NCBI RefSeq assembly: GCF_003945765.1
Contig: NZ_CP027712.1
Coordinates: 5,828,001 to 5,892,000, forward strand
Direction of reading: 5' to 3'
From: Pseudomonas chlororaphis subsp. chlororaphis
Lineage (GTDB): Bacteria > Pseudomonadota > Gammaproteobacteria > Pseudomonadales > Pseudomonadaceae
DNA length: 64,000 nt
In this document: positions 11,740 to 20,034 of the stretch, one piece after another
Position numbering within the stretch: position 1 is the first letter of the stretch
Layout of the letters: each line of letters begins with the position of its first letter
The notes under the pieces: model-generated
What the model saw: only the letters and a program-made list of their open reading frames with translations
Database searches by the model: none
Told to the model about the DNA's origin: nothing
Translations under genes and position numbers: made by a program

Positions 11740-12612
11740 ATGTCATTGACTGAGGTCCTGGCCAGCTACCCGCTGGTCTTCGTAGCATCGGTGCTGATCC
11801 TGGGCCTGATTGTCGGCAGCTTTCTCAATGTGCTGATCTGGCGTCTGCCAAAGATGCTCGAACGCGACTGGCACGCCCAGGCCCGTGACATCCTCGGGCT
11901 GCCCGACGAGCCTGCCGGGCCGACCTACAACCTGTTGCTCCCGCACTCCCAGTGCCCGAACTGTGCGCACCCGATCCGCCCCTGGGAAAACATCCCGCTG
12001 TTCAGCTACCTGCTGCTGCGCGGACGCTGCTCCGCGTGCAAGGCCCCGATCGGCCGGCGCTACCCGCTGGTGGAGCTGACCTGCGGCCTGGCCTCGGCGT
12101 TCGTGGCCTGGCATTTCGGCTTTGGCTGGCAGGCCGGCTTGATGCTGTTCCTGAGCTGGGGCCTGTTGGCGATGAGCCTGATCGATGCCGATCATCAACT
12201 GTTGCCCGACGTGCTGGTGCTGCCCCTGTTGTGGCTGGGCTTGATCGTCAATGGCTTCGACCTGTTCGTCAGCCTCCACGATGCGCTGTGGGGCGCCGTG
12301 GCCGGCTACCTGTGCCTGTGGTCGGTGTACTGGTTGTTCAAGCTGCTGACCGGCAAGGAAGGCATGGGGCACGGCGATTTCAAGCTGTTGGCCATGTTCG
12401 GCGCCTGGGGCGGTTGGCAGATTCTGCCGATGACCCTGCTGCTGGCCTCACTGACCGGAGCCCTGGCCGGGATCGCCATGCTGCGCCGCAACCGCGCGCA
12501 AATGTCCACGCCTATCCCTTTCGGTCCCTTTCTGGCCATTGCCGGCTGGATTGCCTTGCTCTGGGGTGGTCAAATAACCGACTCCTATTTGCAGTTTGTC
12601 GGTTTCAGATGA
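11740..12612 (+). CDS. pilD: Prepilin peptidase / N-methyltransferase
   Basis: A 290-residue polytopic membrane enzyme that cleaves prepilin leaders and methylates the new N-terminal Phe. The cytoplasmic N-terminal domain has the zinc-type pairs CPNC (near 72) and CSAC (near 97). The aspartyl protease residues are in [12 protein letters not shown] (near 147) and in the GxGD-type motif GHGDFKLLA (near 210). It should also process the minor pilins encoded at 48-54 kb and any type II secretion pseudopilins elsewhere. It starts two bases after pilC and overlaps coaE by four bases (ATGA), so translation is probably coupled. Confidence 0.95.
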   Translation: MSLTEVLASYPLVFVASVLILGLIVGSFLNVLIWRLPKMLERDWHAQARDILGLPDEPAGPTYNLLLPHSQCPNCAHPIRPWENIPLFSYLLLRGRCSACKAPIGRRYPLVELTCGLASAFVAWHFGFGWQAGLMLFLSWGLLAMSLIDADHQLLPDVLVLPLLWLGLIVNGFDLFVSLHDALWGAVAGYLCLWSVYWLFKLLTGKEGMGHGDFKLLAMFGAWGGWQILPMTLLLASLTGALAGIAMLRRNRAQMSTPIPFGPFLAIAGWIALLWGGQITDSYLQFVGFR

Positions 12613-13232
12613 CCAAGCCTGTTTTCAAACCCTGGATCCTCGGCCTTACCGGCGGTATTGGCAGTGGCAAAAGTGCCGCGGCCCAGCACTTCATCGACCT
12701 GGGCATTCATGTGGTGGATGCCGACCACGCCGCCCGCTGGGTGGTGGAACCCGGCCGCCCGGCCCTGGCCCGCATTGCCGAACATTTCGGCGACAGCGTG
12801 CTGCAGGCCGATGGCCAACTGGACCGCGCCGCGCTGCGCAAGCTGATCTTCGAGGTGCCGCAACAACGCCTCTGGCTGGAAGCCTTGCTGCATCCATTGA
12901 TTGCCGATGAAATCGCCGCCCACCTGGCCCGTGCCGAGTCGCCCTACGCGATTCTGGTGTCACCGCTGTTGATCGAGTCCGGGCAGTACGCGATGACCCA
13001 GCGGATCCTGGTGATCGATGTGCCGCAACAGCTGCAGATCGAGCGGACCCTGCAACGCGACCGGATCAGCGAACAGCAGATCCAGGCGATTCTCAAGGCC
13101 CAGGCGACCCGCGAAGACCGCCTGAGCCATGCCGACGATGTGCTGGTCAACGACCGCGACCTCGCCTGGCTGCACAGCGAGGTCGAACGCCTGCATCACT
13201 TTTACCTTACCTTGCGTGGAGGCCAGTCATGA
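12609..13232 (+). CDS. coaE: Dephospho-CoA kinase
   Basis: A 207-residue P-loop kinase for the last step of coenzyme A synthesis, phosphorylating the 3'-OH of dephospho-CoA. The P-loop [14 protein letters not shown] lies at about residues 11-24, and [12 protein letters not shown] near 36-47 matches the CoaE substrate-binding region. The start at 12609 overlaps the pilD stop, and the stop overlaps yacG, giving one translational unit. pilD-coaE-yacG is a conserved order in gammaproteobacteria. Confidence 0.95.
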   Translation: MTKPVFKPWILGLTGGIGSGKSAAAQHFIDLGIHVVDADHAARWVVEPGRPALARIAEHFGDSVLQADGQLDRAALRKLIFEVPQQRLWLEALLHPLIADEIAAHLARAESPYAILVSPLLIESGQYAMTQRILVIDVPQQLQIERTLQRDRISEQQIQAILKAQATREDRLSHADDVLVNDRDLAWLHSEVERLHHFYLTLRGGQS

Positions 13233-13432
13233 GCCAACCCCTGACCGTGGAATGTCCAACCTGCGGTGCGCCCGTGGAATGGACCGCGAGCAACGTCAAC
13301 CGTCCGTTCTGCTCGGACCGCTGCAAACTGATCGACCTCGGCGCTTGGGCTGCCGAAGAACACAAGATTCCGGTCAGCCCGGATGCCGAGGACGATCTGT
13401 TTTCCGACGATCTGCCGCCTCGCGCCCACTAA
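13229..13432 (+). CDS. yacG: DNA gyrase inhibitor YacG, zinc-binding
   Basis: A 67-residue protein of the YacG family. Four cysteines (Cys9, Cys12, Cys28, Cys32 in CPTC and FCSDRC) form the zinc ribbon. The characteristic [17 protein letters not shown] block and an acidic C-terminus are also present. In E. coli YacG binds GyrB and inhibits DNA binding by gyrase. It overlaps coaE by four bases. Confidence 0.92.
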   Translation: MSQPLTVECPTCGAPVEWTASNVNRPFCSDRCKLIDLGAWAAEEHKIPVSPDAEDDLFSDDLPPRAH

Positions 13433-13437
13433 AAGCC

Positions 13438-13653
13438 TCAAGGCCGCATGAAAGCGTAATCCTGCGTATCGTCGAGGTTCTCCGCGAGAAACTGCAACTC
13501 GTCGGCCAGATCCTCGGCGCTGCGCACCCGCCGACTCTCCTGCACCACTGCGCTGAGCAGGGCGCGCAGGCTCAAGCCCGGTTCGAAACCCTCTTGCTGC
13601 GCAGTATCCAGACTCTTGCGTACTTCCTGCCGCGCCCATTCATACACACTCAT
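13438..13653 (-). CDS. Conserved small protein, 71 residues, unknown function
   Basis: The ATG at 13653 is chosen because GGGAG lies eight bases upstream; the frame is open further upstream without a better start. The product (MSVYEWARQEVRKSL...) is soluble, acidic and probably helical, with no signal peptide and no domain I recognise. It ends five bases from the yacG stop, tail to tail. Upstream is a perfect TTGAT-N4-ATCAA palindrome centred 62 bases before the start codon, which fits an ANR/FNR activator site at -41.5 with a start near 13674. Oxygen-responsive expression is therefore plausible. Function unknown. Confidence 0.7.
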   Translation of the reverse strand: MSVYEWARQEVRKSLDTAQQEGFEPGLSLRALLSAVVQESRRVRSAEDLADELQFLAENLDDTQDYAFMRP

Positions 13654-13708
13654 GACCCTGCTCCCGAACGGTTTTTGCCGAGCATGGGACCGTGCCTGCC
13701 GAACGTGT

Positions 13709-13722
13709 TTGATATGGATCAA
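13709..13722 (-). promoter_or_regulatory. Perfect ANR/FNR-type box
   Basis: TTGATATGGATCAA is a perfect match to the TTGAT-N4-ATCAA anaerobox bound by ANR in Pseudomonas. It lies upstream of the 71-residue gene and overlaps the last codons of the permease gene. Confidence 0.6.
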
Positions 13723-14408
13723 GAACGCGGATCGTCATCCTTCCACGGCGCCGACAGGTAACGGGTGCGGTTGAAGGTTTCCAGCCATTCGGGGCAGAAC
13801 ACCACCAGGGCGCTGACTACCATGCCGTTGATGAAGGCCTCGGGAAAGATGATCAGCCACAGGTAGCCGACGAAGTCCTCCAGCCATTCCGGCATGGCAA
13901 AACGCCCGTCGAACCACAGCAGCACCAGGCCCACCAGCAGGCACAGCAAGGCCGACAGGGCGGCGGCAAAAAAACCGGAACAGAAGATATACACAAAGGG
14001 ATTACGCGGCTGCGCGCGCTCCACCAGGATCGCGCAGCATTCAGTGACCAGCACCGGCAGCAGGATCAGCAAGGCGCCGTTGATGCCGACCGCCGCCAGG
14101 TCCTGGCGACCCAGCGCGACCAGCCCCACTTGGGCAATCAGGCCGCCGACGATCGCCAACGGCCAGTCCAGCAACAGGGTCACGGCCGTCATGCCGATGA
14201 AGTGATAGGACACCCCGGTATCGAAATCCCGGCGCACCAGCCACAACATGAACAACGCGAACACCGTACCGAACAGCAGATGCTGACGCCGGCTGTCGCT
14301 GAACAGCTCGACCCAGGGCGCGCGCCAGGCGGCCCAGACCAGCACCGGCACATAGATCAGCCAGCCGACGCCGAGAGTGAGCGGCGACAGCAGCGCGGCA
14401 CTGATCAT
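13719..14408 (-). CDS. CbiM-like energy-coupling-factor transporter permease
   Basis: A 229-residue integral membrane protein with six or seven hydrophobic segments. The central block (SYHFIGMTAVTLLLDWPLAIVGGL in part, then QDLAAVGINGALL) resembles the CbiM/NikM family of cobalt and nickel S-components. Start 14408 (MISAALLSPLTLGVGW) overlaps the upstream gene by four bases (ATGA). The Met-His-Ile N-terminus that binds metal in true CbiM/NikM is absent, and no CbiN, CbiQ or ATPase gene is nearby. The substrate is therefore open. It is translationally coupled to a small exported protein. Confidence 0.65.
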   Translation of the reverse strand: MISAALLSPLTLGVGWLIYVPVLVWAAWRAPWVELFSDSRRQHLLFGTVFALFMLWLVRRDFDTGVSYHFIGMTAVTLLLDWPLAIVGGLIAQVGLVALGRQDLAAVGINGALLILLPVLVTECCAILVERAQPRNPFVYIFCSGFFAAALSALLCLLVGLVLLWFDGRFAMPEWLEDFVGYLWLIIFPEAFINGMVVSALVVFCPEWLETFNRTRYLSAPWKDDDPRS

Positions 14409-14872
14409 GGTTGCGCCTGCTCCAGCGCTGCGCGTAGTTCGGCGGCCGTGCCGTACTCCCGTTGAGCCACCAACCGGCCATCGTCGAGCTGCAGCCACAG
14501 GACTTTATCCACAGCCCCGGCGTAGCGCGGCGCCACCCGCCCGTCACGGTCGAGCATGACCCGGTAGCCATAATCACGCATCGCCGGCACCGCGAACATC
14601 CTGGCGATCACCGCCGGCATGCGCTGGATGTCCGCGACGAATACCGTGTGCCGGGCCTCCAGATAACCTGCGGGACGATCCTGCAAGGCGGCGTTTACCA
14701 GCTTGGCGCCGTCCATGCTGCGCGCCACCAGCAGCGTCCGTGCCTGCCCGTCGAGGCTATAGGCCTGGTCGAATTGATCGAGCAAGGTCCAGGGCGCCAG
14801 ACGCTCGCCGACCTCCACCGCGTGCGCCAGCAATGGCATGCAACCCAGCAACAGCAATGACCAATACTTCAC
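14405..14872 (-). CDS. Exported small protein, possibly thioredoxin-fold
   Basis: A 155-residue product from a GTG start at 14872, chosen because AGGGGA lies eight bases upstream and a signal peptide begins at once (VKYWSLLLLGCMPLLAHA, cleavage near residue 18). The mature part starts VEVGERLAPWTLLDQFDQAYSL, a pattern like AhpC/TlpA- or YtfJ-type thioredoxin folds, but there is no CxxC, so no redox role is suggested. It overlaps the downstream CbiM-like permease gene. Its function is unknown; the pairing suggests a joint envelope process. Confidence 0.6.
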   Translation of the reverse strand: MKYWSLLLLGCMPLLAHAVEVGERLAPWTLLDQFDQAYSLDGQARTLLVARSMDGAKLVNAALQDRPAGYLEARHTVFVADIQRMPAVIARMFAVPAMRDYGYRVMLDRDGRVAPRYAGAVDKVLWLQLDDGRLVAQREYGTAAELRAALEQAQP

Positions 14873-15052
14873 AGCTTCTTCCCCTTCCTTCGGTGAGTTC
14901 GCAGCGTCCAGTCTACACCGCCAGAGCGCCTCGCCCGAGGGCCGCGCCAACCATCAAGAACCCCGCAATCATGGGCGAAAGGGAATAAATCGCCACCGGT
15001 TGGACAAGAGTCGACCCCTGAACAACACTCCATTTATCCGTCACGCCCTCGC

Positions 15053-15075
15053 TCACGAATGAGCCAACTTCGTGA
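15053..15075. promoter_or_regulatory. Inverted repeat, candidate operator
   Basis: TCACGAA at 15053-15059 and TTCGTGA at 15069-15075 form a perfect 7-base inverted repeat with a 9-base spacer, typical of a dimeric regulator site. It lies about 100 bases upstream of the candidate psl promoter. No known factor is recognised. Confidence 0.35.
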
Positions 15076-15165
15076 CACTCGCCCAGGCTTCCGTTCGTCC
15101 TGGATGCGCCAAACCGTCAAAAAACCGATGCATAATGCAAAAAAAAGGTTAATCTGCCAGAATTA

Positions 15166-15179
15166 GTCAATTAGTTGAC
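15166..15179 (+). promoter_or_regulatory. FleQ-box-like site at psl promoter
   Basis: GTCAATTAGTTGAC agrees with the FleQ consensus described for P. aeruginosa biofilm genes (GTCANTAAATTGAC) at all but two defined positions. It overlaps a -35-like TTGACC (15175-15180), which is followed after 18 bases by TATTGT (15199-15204). FleQ binding here could repress or activate psl according to c-di-GMP; this is inference. Confidence 0.5.
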
Positions 15180-15190
15180 CATCAAAGCAG

Positions 15191-15205
15191 AACAATAGTA
15201 TTGTT
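15191..15205 (+). promoter_or_regulatory. Perfect 15-base palindrome at psl promoter
   Basis: AACAATAGTATTGTT is a perfect palindrome around a central G and overlaps the candidate -10 element of the psl promoter. It is a possible second operator; no regulator is assigned. Confidence 0.35.
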
Positions 15206-15327
15206 TGGCCATCACAGGCCGCCAAAAAACAGACTTTTTTGCAGTAAGCCTTAGTTTTTTCAGCCTGCCTCTGTAGTGGCTTTACCCTTAACAGAGCTGG
15301 GTTCTTACCTGGCAACGACGGGATTCG

Positions 15328-16764
15328 ATGCTTACGAAATCGATTGATAGCAGGTTCCTGACCCGAACCGGATTCATGGAACTCTTCATTTCGGGGGTAA
15401 AACTGACGCACGCCCTGTCCGCCGCCCTGCCTGGAATCCTGCTGCTCCTGAGTCTTGAATCCGCCAGTGCGGATATCTGGCCAACCGTACTTGGCCTGCT
15501 GCTGTTCTTTGCCGTCATCACCGTCATCCTGTTCCAGGCCCAGGGGGTCTACTCCGAAGAGTTCTTCAGCAATCGCCTGCGTCTGCGCACGATGCTGGTG
15601 GCCTGGACCTCCGCCTTCTGCATCCTGCTGGTCATGTACCTGGGGCTGCACCTGCTGCCGGTCTTCAGTCTGCGGGACCTGGCTGTCTGGTTCATCGCCA
15701 GCCTCGTGCTGTTTGGCATCGAGCGTCTGTTTCTGCTGCGCCTGTTCCATTCGTGGATGGCCAGGGGCAAATACCTGCAACGCACGGTGATCCTCGGTTT
15801 CAGCGAGAGCGCGCTGTTCCTTGCCGAACACATGCAGCGCCACGGCGATATCCGCTCCGGCCTGATCGGTTTCATCGACGATCGCAGCGACCGCGTGCCC
15901 AAGGCCTTCTGCGACCTGCCCTTTCTGGGTAACACCCAGAACCTGGAAGAGCTGATCCGTTCCGAGCAGGTCAATCAGGTGCTGATCGCCCTGCCCTGGG
16001 CCGCGCACGCGCGCATCGGCGAACTGGTGCAACGGCTGCGGCAGTTGTCGGTGAATGTCGCCCTGGTGCCCGACATCACCACCCTGCGCTTTGGCCACAA
16101 CCGCATGACCGATGTCGGCGGCATCCTGATGTTCAACACGTCCGAGCTGCCATTGCGCGGCTGGGCGCCGCTGATCAAGCGCTGCGAAGACATCCTGCTC
16201 GCCCTGCTGGGCCTGGTCCTGTTGTCCCCAGTGCTGCTGGCCACTGCCGTGGCGGTGAAACTCGATTCCAAGGGCCCCGTGCTGTTCCGGCAAAAACGCT
16301 ACGGCTACAACGACCGGCTGATCCGCGTGTTCAAGTTCCGCTCGATGTATGTCGAGCAGGCGGACCTCAATGCCGAACGGCAGACCACCCGGGAAGACCC
16401 GCGGATCACCCGGGTCGGACGCTTCATTCGCAAGACCAGCATCGATGAGCTGCCCCAGCTGTTCAACGTGCTGATGGGCAACATGTCGATTGTCGGGCCT
16501 CGCCCACACGCCACCGCCACCAAGGCGGCGGGAGTGCCGTTCGAACAGGCGGTGCGCGAATACAGCTCGCGCCATCGGGTCAAGCCCGGGATCACCGGCT
16601 GGGCGCAGATCAATGGCTACCGGGGAGAAACCGACACCCTGCAGAAAATCCAGAAACGAGTGGAGTACGACCTCGATTACATCTCCAAGTGGTCGGTCTG
16701 GCTGGATCTGTACATCGTTTTCATGACGGTTCCGGCCGTCCTCTCGACGAAGGAAGTCTACTGA
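15328..16764 (+). CDS. pslA: Undecaprenyl-phosphate sugar phosphotransferase PslA
   Basis: A 478-residue polyisoprenyl-phosphate hexose-1-phosphate transferase (WcaJ/WbaP type). It has five hydrophobic segments (four in residues 12-130, one near 285-310), a CoA-binding-like middle region starting [17 protein letters not shown], and the C-terminal bacterial sugar transferase domain from [13 protein letters not shown] with [14 protein letters not shown] and FKFRSMY. It loads the first sugar onto the lipid carrier at the inner membrane to start each Psl repeat unit. It heads an operon of overlapped genes; its stop shares a base with the pslB start. A GGGA ribosome site lies five bases upstream. 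Confidence 0.93.
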   Translation: MLTKSIDSRFLTRTGFMELFISGVKLTHALSAALPGILLLLSLESASADIWPTVLGLLLFFAVITVILFQAQGVYSEEFFSNRLRLRTMLVAWTSAFCILLVMYLGLHLLPVFSLRDLAVWFIASLVLFGIERLFLLRLFHSWMARGKYLQRTVILGFSESALFLAEHMQRHGDIRSGLIGFIDDRSDRVPKAFCDLPFLGNTQNLEELIRSEQVNQVLIALPWAAHARIGELVQRLRQLSVNVALVPDITTLRFGHNRMTDVGGILMFNTSELPLRGWAPLIKRCEDILLALLGLVLLSPVLLATAVAVKLDSKGPVLFRQKRYGYNDRLIRVFKFRSMYVEQADLNAERQTTREDPRITRVGRFIRKTSIDELPQLFNVLMGNMSIVGPRPHATATKAAGVPFEQAVREYSSRHRVKPGITGWAQINGYRGETDTLQKIQKRVEYDLDYISKWSVWLDLYIVFMTVPAVLSTKEVY

Positions 16765-18224
16765 TGAGCGCATTCACTGGATTGATCCCCTGCATTATTT
16801 CCGGCGGCTCTGGCTCGCGCCTGTGGCCAGTCTCTCGGCAGAACATGCCCAAGCCATTCATACGCATGCGCGATGGGCAGAGCCTGCTGCAAAAGACCTT
16901 CGTCCGCGCCAGCAGCCTGGCGGACGTCAGCTGCGTGGTCACGGTGACCAACCGCGAGCTGCTGTTCCGCTCGCTGGACGAGTACCGCAACGTCAATCAG
17001 GGCAAGCTGGGCCTCGACCTGCTGCTCGAGCCGTTCGGGCGCAACACCGCCGTGGCCATTGCCGTGGCGGCCCTGCATGTGCGCGAGTACTGGGGCGACG
17101 AGGCGCAGTTGCTGATTCTTCCGGCCGACCACCTGATTCTCGACCAGGATGCCTTCGCCGCAGCCGTGGGCAAGGCGCGCAGCCTTGCCGAAGCAGGTTA
17201 TCTGGCGACCTTCGGCATTCAGCCCGACAAACCCGAGACCGGTTTTGGCTACATCGAACAGGGCCCGGCGCTGAAGGAAGGTTTCCAGGTCGCACGCTTC
17301 GTCGAGAAACCCAACCTGGCCACCGCCCAGGCCTACGTCGACAGCGGCAACTACTTGTGGAACGCCGGGATGTTCTGCTTCCGCGCCGATACCCTGCTGC
17401 AAGAGCTGACCCTGCATGCTCCCGAGGTGCTGAGCGCCGCCCAGGCCTGCCTGGAACAAGGCATGACCCTGGACAACAAGCACTGCCGCCAGCGTGAACT
17501 CGACGCCGACAGCCTGGCCCGCGCCCCGGACGTTTCGATCGACGTGGCCCTGATGGAGCGCTCCGAGCGGGTCGCCGTGGTGCCCTGCGACCTCGGCTGG
17601 AGCGACATCGGTTCCTGGGATGCGCTGCGCCAGCTGACCCCGAGCGACGCCGCCGGCAACCAGGTCAACGGCGAAGCCATCCTGCATGACGTGCGCAATT
17701 GCTATATCGATTCGCCCAAGCGGGTGCTCGGCGCCGTCGGCGTCAGCGACCTGATCATCGTCGACACCCCCGATGCGCTGCTGGTGGCCGATGCCTCGCG
17801 GACCCAGGACGTGCGCCATATCGTCACCGAACTCAAGCGCCTCGGCCACAGTGCCTACAGCCTGCACCGCACGGTCACCCGGCCGTGGGGGACCTACACC
17901 GTGCTGGAGGAAAGCAGCCGCTTCAAGATCAAGCGCATCATGGTCAAGCCCAAGGAATCGCTGTCGCTGCAGATGCACCATCACCGCAGCGAGCACTGGA
18001 TAGTGGTCAGCGGCGCGGCCCTGATCACCAATGGCGACCTGGAGGTCCTGCTCAACAGCAACGAGTCCACCTATATCCCCGCCGGCCATAAACACCGCCT
18101 GAGCAACCCCGGGATCATCGACCTGGTGATGATCGAAGTGCAAAGCGGCGAGTACCTGGGCGAAGACGACATCGTGCGTTTCGAAGACGTCTACGGCCGT
18201 GCCCCGGCGCAGGTAAAACCATGA
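16764..18224 (+). CDS. pslB: Mannose-1-P guanylyltransferase / mannose-6-P isomerase PslB
   Basis: A 486-residue bifunctional enzyme. The N-terminal nucleotidyltransferase signature GGSGSRLWPVSRQNMPKPF lies near residues 15-33. The C-terminal type II phosphomannose isomerase cupin begins near RPWGTYTVLEE (about residue 374) and contains QMHHHRSEHWIVVSG. It makes GDP-mannose, a precursor of the mannose-rich Psl polymer. P. aeruginosa carries paralogues (algA, wbpW) that can substitute. Start 16764 shares a base with the pslA stop; the end overlaps pslC by four bases. Confidence 0.95.
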   Translation: MSAFTGLIPCIISGGSGSRLWPVSRQNMPKPFIRMRDGQSLLQKTFVRASSLADVSCVVTVTNRELLFRSLDEYRNVNQGKLGLDLLLEPFGRNTAVAIAVAALHVREYWGDEAQLLILPADHLILDQDAFAAAVGKARSLAEAGYLATFGIQPDKPETGFGYIEQGPALKEGFQVARFVEKPNLATAQAYVDSGNYLWNAGMFCFRADTLLQELTLHAPEVLSAAQACLEQGMTLDNKHCRQRELDADSLARAPDVSIDVALMERSERVAVVPCDLGWSDIGSWDALRQLTPSDAAGNQVNGEAILHDVRNCYIDSPKRVLGAVGVSDLIIVDTPDALLVADASRTQDVRHIVTELKRLGHSAYSLHRTVTRPWGTYTVLEESSRFKIKRIMVKPKESLSLQMHHHRSEHWIVVSGAALITNGDLEVLLNSNESTYIPAGHKHRLSNPGIIDLVMIEVQSGEYLGEDDIVRFEDVYGRAPAQVKP

Positions 18225-19135
18225 TGAAAGTGGCGCTGATCATTCCCGCCCGCAACGCCGCACCGCATCTCGAGCGGTTGCTCCCGGCTCTGGCCGCGCA
18301 GACGCTGCAACCGGACACGGTGCTGGTGGTCGACAGCAGCTCGACGGACGACACCGTCAGCCGCTTCCAGCAGTTCGGCGCCCGGGTGGAGGTCATCGCC
18401 GCCCAGCAGTTCAACCATGGCGGCACCCGCCGCTGGGCGAGCGAGCAGGTGGATGCCGATGCACTGATCCTGCTGACCCAGGATGCGATTCCGGCCACGC
18501 CCCAGACCTTCGCCAACCTGATCCAGGAACTGGAAGAAGACCCGCGGATCGGCCTCGCCTACGGTCGTCAGTTGCCGCATCCCGGGGCCGGGATTCTCGA
18601 GGCGCAGTCGCGCCACTTCAACTACAGCCCGCAGAGCCGCAGCAAAAGCCTGGCCGACGCCGGGGAGCTGGGGATCAAGACCTGCTTCAGTTCGGACTCG
18701 TTTTCCGTCTACCGGCGCAGCGCTCTGCAAGCGGTGGGTGGCTTTCCCGAGGACGTCATCGGCGGCGAGGACGCCCACGTCGCGGCGCGCATGCTGCTCA
18801 ACGGTTATCTGGTGCGCTACGCCGCCAGTGCGTGCGTACAGCATTCACACAGCTACAGTCTGATGCAGGAGTTCCGCCGTTATTTCGATATCGGCGTGTT
18901 TTATGGCCGTGAGCCCTGGATCCGCGAAGCCTTTGGCAGCGCGGGTGGAGAAGGCAAGCGTTACGTCCAAGCCGAGTTGCGCGCCTTGCGTGACGCCGGC
19001 CAGTTGCAACGTGTACCCGAAGTGCTGCTGCGCAGCGCGCTGAAGCTGCTGGGCTATCGCCTCGGCCACGCCGAACAGCATCTGCCGACACCGCTCAAGC
19101 GTCGCTTGAGCATGTTCTCAAACTACTGGACCTGA
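18221..19135 (+). CDS. pslC: Glycosyltransferase family 2, PslC
   Basis: A 304-residue GT-A fold transferase. LIIPARNAAPHLERLLPAL opens the GT2 domain and VLVVDSSSTDDTVSRF holds the nucleotide-sugar binding aspartates. Similarity to rhamnosyltransferase-type GT2 proteins is visible in GEDAHVAARML near residue 190. It probably adds one sugar of the Psl pentasaccharide repeat (mannose, glucose, rhamnose) on the cytoplasmic face. The order B-C-D and the length agree with P. aeruginosa PslC. ATGs at 18221 and 18224 are both possible. Confidence 0.88.
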   Translation: MMKVALIIPARNAAPHLERLLPALAAQTLQPDTVLVVDSSSTDDTVSRFQQFGARVEVIAAQQFNHGGTRRWASEQVDADALILLTQDAIPATPQTFANLIQELEEDPRIGLAYGRQLPHPGAGILEAQSRHFNYSPQSRSKSLADAGELGIKTCFSSDSFSVYRRSALQAVGGFPEDVIGGEDAHVAARMLLNGYLVRYAASACVQHSHSYSLMQEFRRYFDIGVFYGREPWIREAFGSAGGEGKRYVQAELRALRDAGQLQRVPEVLLRSALKLLGYRLGHAEQHLPTPLKRRLSMFSNYWT

Positions 19136-19141
19136 GCTGTC

Positions 19142-19975
19142 ATGATGACTATTAACCGACCTTCCCGGCTTTGTCTGTTGAGCATCCTGACCGCCACCCT
19201 GTGGCTGGGCGGCTGCTCGACCCCCGCCCATGTCGCGCTCCCCGACGGCGACACCCTCAAGGCCCGCCACGCGGCGGCACTGACCCTGGCCGACCTGCCG
19301 CCCGCCCAGGTGCTGATCCAGAGCGGCGACACCCTGCGCATCGTGCGCGATGCCCAGGAGCCGGCCAGCTCCGACGACATGACGATGTTCGTGGTGCGAC
19401 CGGACGGTTTCATCTCGATGCCCAACATCGGCCGGATCAAGGCCGCGCTGCTGACCCCGGAAGACCTGGGCAAGGAAATCACCAAACGCTACACCCGTGT
19501 CTACCGCGAGCCCGAAGTGACCGTGAACATCGCCATTGCCCCGAGCAACCGGGTATTCATCGGCGGCGCGGTGGCCAACCCGTCGTTCTTCAACCTGGCC
19601 GGCACCGTGTCGGTAGAACAGGCCCTACTCAGCTCCGGTGGCGTGCTGCCCTCGGCCGACAGCTCCAACATCGCCCTGCTCAGGACCGGTCCCGACGGCA
19701 AGTACAAGATGTACTTCGTCGACCTCGGCAGCATGCTCAGCAACCCCGATCATCCGCTGGTCGCCCTGCAGCGCGGCGACCTGATCTACGTGCCGCAATC
19801 GACCATCGGCAGCACGGTGGAAGCGGTGGACATGTACTTCACCAAGCTGTTCCCGATCAACAAGGGGATCGGCCTGGGCTTCAACTACGACCTGAATGAT
19901 CAGGAAGTGAAGAACAGCGGCAACACGATCAACAACTTCACCAGCAGTTCCACCGGTACCGGGACGGGGCAGTAA
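19142..19975 (+). CDS. pslD: Polysaccharide export lipoprotein PslD
   Basis: A 277-residue Wza/OPX-family protein. The signal peptide ends in the lipobox LGGC (near residue 26). The polysaccharide export domain (about 55-130, VLIQSGDTLRIVRD to EVTVNIAIAPSN) is followed by one SLBB-like region (RVFIGGAVANPSFFNLAG). The protein ends in a Ser/Thr/Gly-rich tail instead of the amphipathic helix by which full-length Wza crosses the outer membrane. It is therefore a short OPX protein that needs another outer-membrane conduit. It acts in periplasmic export of Psl, with PslE as its inner-membrane partner. Confidence 0.88.
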   Translation: MMTINRPSRLCLLSILTATLWLGGCSTPAHVALPDGDTLKARHAAALTLADLPPAQVLIQSGDTLRIVRDAQEPASSDDMTMFVVRPDGFISMPNIGRIKAALLTPEDLGKEITKRYTRVYREPEVTVNIAIAPSNRVFIGGAVANPSFFNLAGTVSVEQALLSSGGVLPSADSSNIALLRTGPDGKYKMYFVDLGSMLSNPDHPLVALQRGDLIYVPQSTIGSTVEAVDMYFTKLFPINKGIGLGFNYDLNDQEVKNSGNTINNFTSSSTGTGTGQ

Positions 19976-20034
19976 ACAGCGTTTGATCGGCCTCCATCAG
20001 CCACGGCTACAAGTACTTTCAACGGAGTGATCCC

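Larger units (their letters stand above)
14873..15327. other. Regulatory spacer upstream of psl operon
   Basis: A 455-base spacer without a credible gene between the exported-protein gene (minus) and pslA (plus). It holds an inverted repeat TCACGAA-N9-TTCGTGA (15053-15075), a FleQ-box-like site, a candidate promoter and a perfect 15-base palindrome, then a leader of about 115 bases before pslA. Confidence 0.7.
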
